DNA of 64,000 nucleotides. It comes from Roseateles sp. GTDB lineage: Bacteria > Pseudomonadota > Gammaproteobacteria > Burkholderiales > Burkholderiaceae_C. The stretch lies in contig NZ_JAFAGT010000061.1 of the NCBI RefSeq assembly GCF_019237615.1, positions 1 to 64,000 of the forward strand, written 5' to 3'. The translations under genes and the position numbers were made by a program. Within the stretch, counting starts at the first letter, position 1, and each line of letters starts with the position of its first letter. The notes below the pieces were generated by a model. That model did not search any database. It saw nothing but the letters and a program-made list of their open reading frames with translations, and had not been told where the DNA came from. Of this stretch, positions 60,079 to 64,000 are shown one piece after another.

Positions 60079-60677
60079 GGCGTGTCCCGCCAGTCGTAGT
60101 CCATCTGGCGGGCGGTGCGCAGCGCCAGCTCGTGGCCGTGCAGCCGCCGCACGAGGTGCAGGCTCATGTCCAGGCCGGCCGAGATGCCGGCCGACGTGAG
60201 CACGTCGCCCGTGTCCACCCAGCGCACGCGGTCGCGTACCTGCACCGCCGGCCTCAGCGTGCGCAGCGCGTCCAGGTCCTCCCAATGGGTGGTGGCGGCC
60301 AGGCCGTCCAGCACGCCGGCATCGGCCAGCAGCAGCGCACCGGTACACACCGACGCGAGCAGGCCGGCACCGCGCCGCTGGTCGGCGATCCAGGCGCGCA
60401 GCTCGGGCCGGCCCAGCTCGGCGTCCACGACGCCGCCAGGCACTATGGCGCAGGCGAGGGGCGGGTGCTCGCCCAGCGTGGCGTCGGGCCGCAGCTGCAG
60501 GCCGGCGCGGGCCCGGACCGGCGCGAGGCTGCGTGCGATGGTCGTCACGCTGAACAACGGTGCCGCGCCGGCGGGCTGGCTGCGCCCATGTACCCGGGCC
60601 GCGGTGGTGAACACCTCGTAGGGGCCGGCCATGTCCAGCAGTTCCATGTCGTCAAAGACCAGGATGCCAATGTTCAT
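60075..60677 (-). CDS. DJ-1/PfpI family protein (isonitrile hydratase-like)
   Basis: 200-residue DJ-1/PfpI superfamily protein. ILVFDDMELLDMAGPYEVF begins the fold. The nucleophile elbow is LASVCTGALLLADAGVLDG, and ATTHWEDLDAL follows, as in isonitrile hydratases and the GlxA N-terminal domain. Enzymatic activity is not provable from sequence. The gene diverges from a GlxA-type regulator that carries the same fold, so the two may act together. Confidence 0.87.
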   Translation of the reverse strand: MNIGILVFDDMELLDMAGPYEVFTTAARVHGRSQPAGAAPLFSVTTIARSLAPVRARAGLQLRPDATLGEHPPLACAIVPGGVVDAELGRPELRAWIADQRRGAGLLASVCTGALLLADAGVLDGLAATTHWEDLDALRTLRPAVQVRDRVRWVDTGDVLTSAGISAGLDMSLHLVRRLHGHELALRTARQMDYDWRDTP

Positions 60678-60784
60678 AGGGAGGCGGCCTCCTGCCGCCG
60701 GTGCTTGTCGATGTCGGGCAGTGTGTGGCGCGGCGCGCATGGCTGCAATGACGCAGTTCCCACCTTTTCTGCCAAGATGCGCGC

Positions 60785-61768
60785 ATGACCTGCCGCATCG
60801 CCTTCGTGCTCTTCCCCGGCTTCCAGCAGCTCGATCTGGCGGGGCCGATGGCCGTGTTTGAGGTGGCCCGCCTGGCGCGGCCCGGCAGCTACGACTGGCG
60901 TCTCGTGGCCAGCGCGCCGCCCGCGGTGCGCAGCTCGGCCGGCATCGACTGGCCGGTGAAGGCCTTGCCGCGCAGACTGGGCGATCTGGACCTGGTCATG
61001 GTCATCGGCGGCGATGGCGTGGACGCCGCCTGCCGAGATGCACGCCTCATCGCCTGGCTGCGGCGAGCTGCAGGCTCGGGGGCGCGCATCGCCAGCATCT
61101 GCAGCGGCAGCCTGGTGCTGGCCGCGGCCGGCCTGCTGGACCACCGAACGGCCACGACGCATTGGTCGCGCAGCCGGCAGTTCGCGACCGACTTCCCGGC
61201 CGTGCGGCTGCAGCCCGACCGTATCTACGTGCGCGAACCCGCGGTGCGCGCGCGCCGGCGGCCCGAGCTCTGGACCAGTGCGGGCATGACGGCCGGCATC
61301 GACCTGTGCCTTGCGCTGCTGGCTCTCGACCATGGCGAGGAACTGGCCCGCGAGGCGGCGCGCCAACTGGTCGTGGAGCGGCGGCGTCCCGGCGGGCAGT
61401 CGCAGTTCTCGCCGTTGCTGGACCTGCAGCGCCCTGAGGGGCGCTTTGGTGCGCTGCTGGACGAAGTGCGCGGCAACCTGCGGCGCGATTACGGCGTGGA
61501 GGAACTGGCGGCGCGGGCCTGCATGAGCCCACGGCATTTCGCACGCTGCTTCCGCGCCGAGACCGGGGCGACGCCGGCTCAGGCGGTGGAGCGCCTGCGT
61601 GTGGAGGCTGCCCGCGCCGCGCTGGAGAACGGCGCGGCCTCGGTGTTGCGGGTGGCCGAAGAAGCGGGCTTTGGCAGCACGGAGCGTATGCGGCGGGCCT
61701 TCCAGCGCCTGCTCGGCCGGCCGCCCGCGGCCTTCCGCCCAGGTGGCATGGCGGCGCGGCCGGCCTGA
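60785..61768 (+). CDS. GlxA-family AraC transcriptional regulator
   Basis: 327-residue regulator: an N-terminal DJ-1/PfpI-like domain (about 1-190, with FVLFPGFQQLDLAGPMAVFE and ASICSGSLVLAAAGLLDHRT) fused to a C-terminal AraC HTH domain (about 215-320: YGVEELAARACMSPRHFARC, then EAGFGSTERMRRAF). It diverges from the DJ-1-transaminase unit by 107 bp and probably controls it. The effector is unknown. Confidence 0.9.
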   Translation: MTCRIAFVLFPGFQQLDLAGPMAVFEVARLARPGSYDWRLVASAPPAVRSSAGIDWPVKALPRRLGDLDLVMVIGGDGVDAACRDARLIAWLRRAAGSGARIASICSGSLVLAAAGLLDHRTATTHWSRSRQFATDFPAVRLQPDRIYVREPAVRARRRPELWTSAGMTAGIDLCLALLALDHGEELAREAARQLVVERRRPGGQSQFSPLLDLQRPEGRFGALLDEVRGNLRRDYGVEELAARACMSPRHFARCFRAETGATPAQAVERLRVEAARAALENGAASVLRVAEEAGFGSTERMRRAFQRLLGRPPAAFRPGGMAARPA

Positions 61769-61777
61769 ACGGGAGCG

Positions 61778-62320
61778 TCAGACCAGGCCCAGCGCCCCCA
61801 GCACGCCGCCGGCCAGCACCATCCAGACCAGGCCCAGGCGTGTCTTCAGTACCAGCACGACGGTGACGGCCATCAGCGCCAGCGTGCCCCAGCGGTGCGC
61901 CTCGGCCTTGAGGAAGGGTTGGGCCAGCAGCCAGCCCGTCGCGATGATGAGCCCGAGTGTCAGCGGCGTCATGCCGGCCGAGAAGGCGCGCAGGCTGATG
62001 TGTTCGCGGTTGTTGCGTGCCCAGCGCGTGGCCGTCAGCGTCAGCACGCTGGATGGCAGCATGATGCCGGCCATGGACGCCGCGGCGCCGGGCAGGCCGG
62101 CGACGTTGTAGCCCAGCACGGCGACGAAGAGGATGTTGGGCCCCGGCGCCGCCTGGGCCAGTGCGATGGACGACGTGAACGAGGTGTCCGTCAGCCAGCC
62201 CGTCTTGTCGACCAGATAGCGGTGCATCTCCGGCACCGTCGTGATCGCGCCGCCGATGGCCAGCAGGGACAGCGTCAGGAAATGCAGGAATAGGGCGAAG
62301 AGATCAACCGGCGTCGTCAT
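61778..62320 (-). CDS. chrA: chromate transporter half (CHR domain), second of two
   Basis: 180-residue membrane protein with about six helices, half the length of full ChrA. MTTPVDLFALFLHFLTLSLLAIGGAIT, the AIGGAITTVPEMHRYLVD loop and IALAQAAPGPNILFVAVLGY match the CHR domain. Paired with a second half-protein upstream on the same strand; two such proteins together are thought to form one transporter. Convergent with the GlxA gene, 9 bp away. Confidence 0.88.
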   Translation of the reverse strand: MTTPVDLFALFLHFLTLSLLAIGGAITTVPEMHRYLVDKTGWLTDTSFTSSIALAQAAPGPNILFVAVLGYNVAGLPGAAASMAGIMLPSSVLTLTATRWARNNREHISLRAFSAGMTPLTLGLIIATGWLLAQPFLKAEAHRWGTLALMAVTVVLVLKTRLGLVWMVLAGGVLGALGLV

Positions 62321-62350
62321 TCGGCGCTGCCCGGCCGCCCGAAAGCGCTG

Positions 62351-62385
62351 AAGCGCCCCTTCAGGGGGCAGTGAGCGAAGCGAGC
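62351..62385. repeat. REP-like palindrome between the two chr halves
   Basis: GCCCC-TTCA-GGGGGC hairpin followed by TGAGCGAAGCGAGCG lies in the 73-bp gap between the two chromate transporter halves. Sequence of this kind is common as dispersed palindromes in high-GC betaproteobacteria; a similar AGCGAAGCGCCCCCGGGGC stretch follows gdhA. Confidence 0.45.
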
Positions 62386-62393
62386 GTGGGGCT

Positions 62394-62948
62394 TCATTTC
62401 CTCAGCCTCCACCAAGCCAGCGCCATGCCACCGCCGCCCAGCAGGGCCAGCACATGGAACAGCGGCCAGCGCAGCAGCCCTATCGCCACGAAGGCCAGCA
62501 GGGCCAGCCCCAGCGCCAGCGGCCGGCCCAGCGGGCTGGTCTTCAGGGCTGGAAGCAGCTTGATGCCGGTGGCCAGCACCAGCCCGGCAGCGACGGCGCC
62601 CATGCCGCGCAGCGCGCTCACCGCCGCCGGATACCGGGCCAGCTCGCCGTAGATCGCGGCCAGTCCCAGCACGACAACGGCCGGCGCAAGCAGCATGCCG
62701 GCCAGCGCGACGACGGCGCCGCGCAGGCCGAAGAAACGGTCGCCGACCATCATCGACAGGTTGACGACGTTGGGCCCGGGCAGCACCTGGGCGATGGCAA
62801 GGGTCTCGACGAACTCTTCCTTGCTCAGCCAGCCCAGGCGTTCGACCAGCTCCCGCTGGGCCACGGCCAGCACGCCGCCGAACCCCTGCAGGGCCAGGCG
62901 CGTGAACGCGATGAAAAGCTGGGCGAGGGACTGCGGACGGTTCGGCAC
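62394..62948 (-). CDS. chrA: chromate transporter half (CHR domain), first of two
   Basis: 184-residue CHR-domain membrane protein with about six helices. LFIAFTRLALQGFGGVLAVA and AIAQVLPGPNVVNLSMMVGDRFF match the family's conserved GGVxAxxQxEL-type and LPGPNxxN motifs. The two halves are encoded separately and in tandem, as in the short-chain CHR families. Begins 8 bp after the 2-hydroxyacid dehydrogenase gene. Whether the physiological substrate is chromate is not provable here. Confidence 0.88.
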   Translation of the reverse strand: MPNRPQSLAQLFIAFTRLALQGFGGVLAVAQRELVERLGWLSKEEFVETLAIAQVLPGPNVVNLSMMVGDRFFGLRGAVVALAGMLLAPAVVVLGLAAIYGELARYPAAVSALRGMGAVAAGLVLATGIKLLPALKTSPLGRPLALGLALLAFVAIGLLRWPLFHVLALLGGGGMALAWWRLRK

Positions 62949-62955
62949 GGGAACT

Positions 62956-63963
62956 TCAGCGGTGGACCTTCAGCGCCTCGGGGTTGACGATGTTCGTCGG
63001 CTGGGCACGCATGAAGTTCAGCACGTTGTCGAAGGCCGCGTCGAAATAGATCTCGTAGCTGTCCTGCTCCACATAGCCGATGTGGGGCGTGCAGACGGCG
63101 TTCTCCAGCCGCAGCAGCGGGTGGCCCTGCAGGATGGGCTCGCTCTCGAACACGTCGATGGCCGCCATGCCGGGCCGGCCGCGGTTCAGCGCCGACACCA
63201 GTGCGTTCTCGACGACCAACTCGGCACGCGAGGTGTTCACGAACAGCGCCGTCGGCTTCATGTGGGCCAGGTCCTCGGCCGTGACGATGCCGCGCGTCGC
63301 GTCGCACAGGCGCAGGTGCACCGACAGCACGTCCGCCTCGGCGAAGAAGGCCTCGCGGGTGGGCGCAGCCCGGTAGCCGTCGGCCTCCGCCCTGAGGCGC
63401 GAGGCCTCGCTGCCCCACACCATCACCTGCATGCCGAAGGCGCGGCCGTAGCCGGCGACGAGCTGGCCGATCTTGCCGTAGCCCCAGACGCCCAGCGTCT
63501 TGCCGCGCAACACCATGCCGACGCCGAAGTTTGCCGGCATGGACGCTGCCTTCAGCCCGGCCTGCTGCCAGGCGCCATGCTTGAGGTTGCCGATGTATTG
63601 CGGCAGCCGGCGCATGGACGCCATGATCAGCGCCCAGGTCAGCTCGGCCGGCGCCACCGGACTGCCCACGCCCTCGGTAACGACAATACCCAGCCGCGTG
63701 CAGGCATCGATGTCGATGTGGCTGCCGACGCGGCCGGTCTGGGAGATCAGCTTGAGCTTCGGGAGCTTTTCGAGAAGCTGGCGAGGGAAGGCGGTGCGCT
63801 CGCGGATCAGCACCAGCACCTCGGCGTCGCGCAGCCGCACGGACAGCTGGCCGATGCCCTTGACCGTGTTCGTGAACACCTTGGCGTTCAGCGGTTCCAG
63901 CTTGGCGGCGCAGCGGAGCTTCCTGACAGCATCCTGGTAGTCGTCGAGGATGATCACATTCAT
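62956..63963 (-). CDS. D-2-hydroxyacid dehydrogenase family protein
   Basis: 335-residue NAD(P)-dependent dehydrogenase of the D-isomer 2-hydroxyacid family (PGDH/LDH-like). The NAD-binding motif is LGVWGYGKIGQLVAGYGRAF near 155-175, the catalytic arginine is in FVNTSRAELV, and the Glu and His fall in DVFESEPIL and CTPHIGYVEQ. Substrate unknown. A GGGGCA-TTG-TGCCCC dyad at 63969-63983 sits just upstream of the start codon, at the window edge. It leads an operon with the two CHR-domain genes. Confidence 0.9.
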   Translation of the reverse strand: MNVIILDDYQDAVRKLRCAAKLEPLNAKVFTNTVKGIGQLSVRLRDAEVLVLIRERTAFPRQLLEKLPKLKLISQTGRVGSHIDIDACTRLGIVVTEGVGSPVAPAELTWALIMASMRRLPQYIGNLKHGAWQQAGLKAASMPANFGVGMVLRGKTLGVWGYGKIGQLVAGYGRAFGMQVMVWGSEASRLRAEADGYRAAPTREAFFAEADVLSVHLRLCDATRGIVTAEDLAHMKPTALFVNTSRAELVVENALVSALNRGRPGMAAIDVFESEPILQGHPLLRLENAVCTPHIGYVEQDSYEIYFDAAFDNVLNFMRAQPTNIVNPEALKVHR

Positions 63964-64000
63964 GGCTGGGGGCATTGTGCCCCGGGGCGCTGCAGCTGAC

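Overview
The window is about 64 kb of very GC-rich bacterial chromosome (GC judged by eye, not counted). Gene content and order suggest a betaproteobacterium of the order Burkholderiales, probably near Roseateles, Pelomonas, Mitsuaria or Rubrivivax. The pointers are the TCA supercluster with a CoA lyase beside mdh, a RegB/RegA-type redox pair behind a cyoABCD operon, a PEP-CTERM fragment, DUF3422 and DUF2917 proteins, and a second YebC paralogue. No rRNA, tRNA, CRISPR array, prophage or complete insertion sequence was recognised. It is mostly ordinary housekeeping chromosome with a few small accessory islets.

Layout. 0-6 kb: GMP reductase, a DUF3422 membrane protein, a KAS III-like synthase and an OmpR-type two-component pair. 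6-13.3 kb: exonuclease I, two exported amidohydrolase-fold proteins (one a double-length fusion), a PAS protein with a broken GGDEF motif, and a 90-residue flagellar rod-like protein behind a good sigma-28 promoter candidate. 13.3-15.2 kb: an accessory islet with a ribbon-helix-helix antitoxin, a PIN toxin carrying an extra C-terminal domain, and the tail of a 3'-5' exoribonuclease. 15.2-18.6 kb: NADP glutamate dehydrogenase, an RHH protein with a DJ-1/PfpI protein, and an orphan helical ORF next to about 420 bp without a gene.

18.6-31.4 kb is the TCA supercluster, arranged around the divergent mdh/GntR promoter region. Leftward run mdh, tam (trans-aconitate methyltransferase), a CoA-ester lyase, an exported protein, a VapBC module and acnB. 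Rightward run a GntR/UTRA regulator, sdhCDAB, sdhE and gltA, ending in a strong terminator. 31.4-39.9 kb: ribokinase, an MTA/SAH-deaminase-like hydrolase, gluconokinase, purL, and a GST-ArsR-SRPBCC operon with a near-perfect operator.

40-48.2 kb is the respiratory block: an MFS transporter diverging from cyoABCD, then SURF1, a RegB-type kinase and a RegA-type regulator in one tightly packed run. The kinase keeps both the quinone-sensing motif and the redox cysteine of RegB, so the quinol oxidase and a quinone/redox sensor probably share a transcript. 48-64 kb is mixed: an LLM oxidoreductase, a hydrolase-GNAT-DUF2917 operon, LysR, YebC, a PPOX flavoprotein, a PEP-CTERM fragment, a DegP-like protease, DUF3761, an acyltransferase, a polysaccharide deacetylase, rlmB, upp, a tandem repeat, an acetylornithine-type aminotransferase with a DJ-1 protein, a GlxA regulator, a split chromate transporter and a 2-hydroxyacid dehydrogenase.

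The leads most worth following are the PIN toxin with a KfrB-like tail, the mini rod protein under an apparent FliA promoter, the operators upstream of the two TA/detox modules, and the cyo-RegBA linkage. I found no clearly undescribed multi-gene system.
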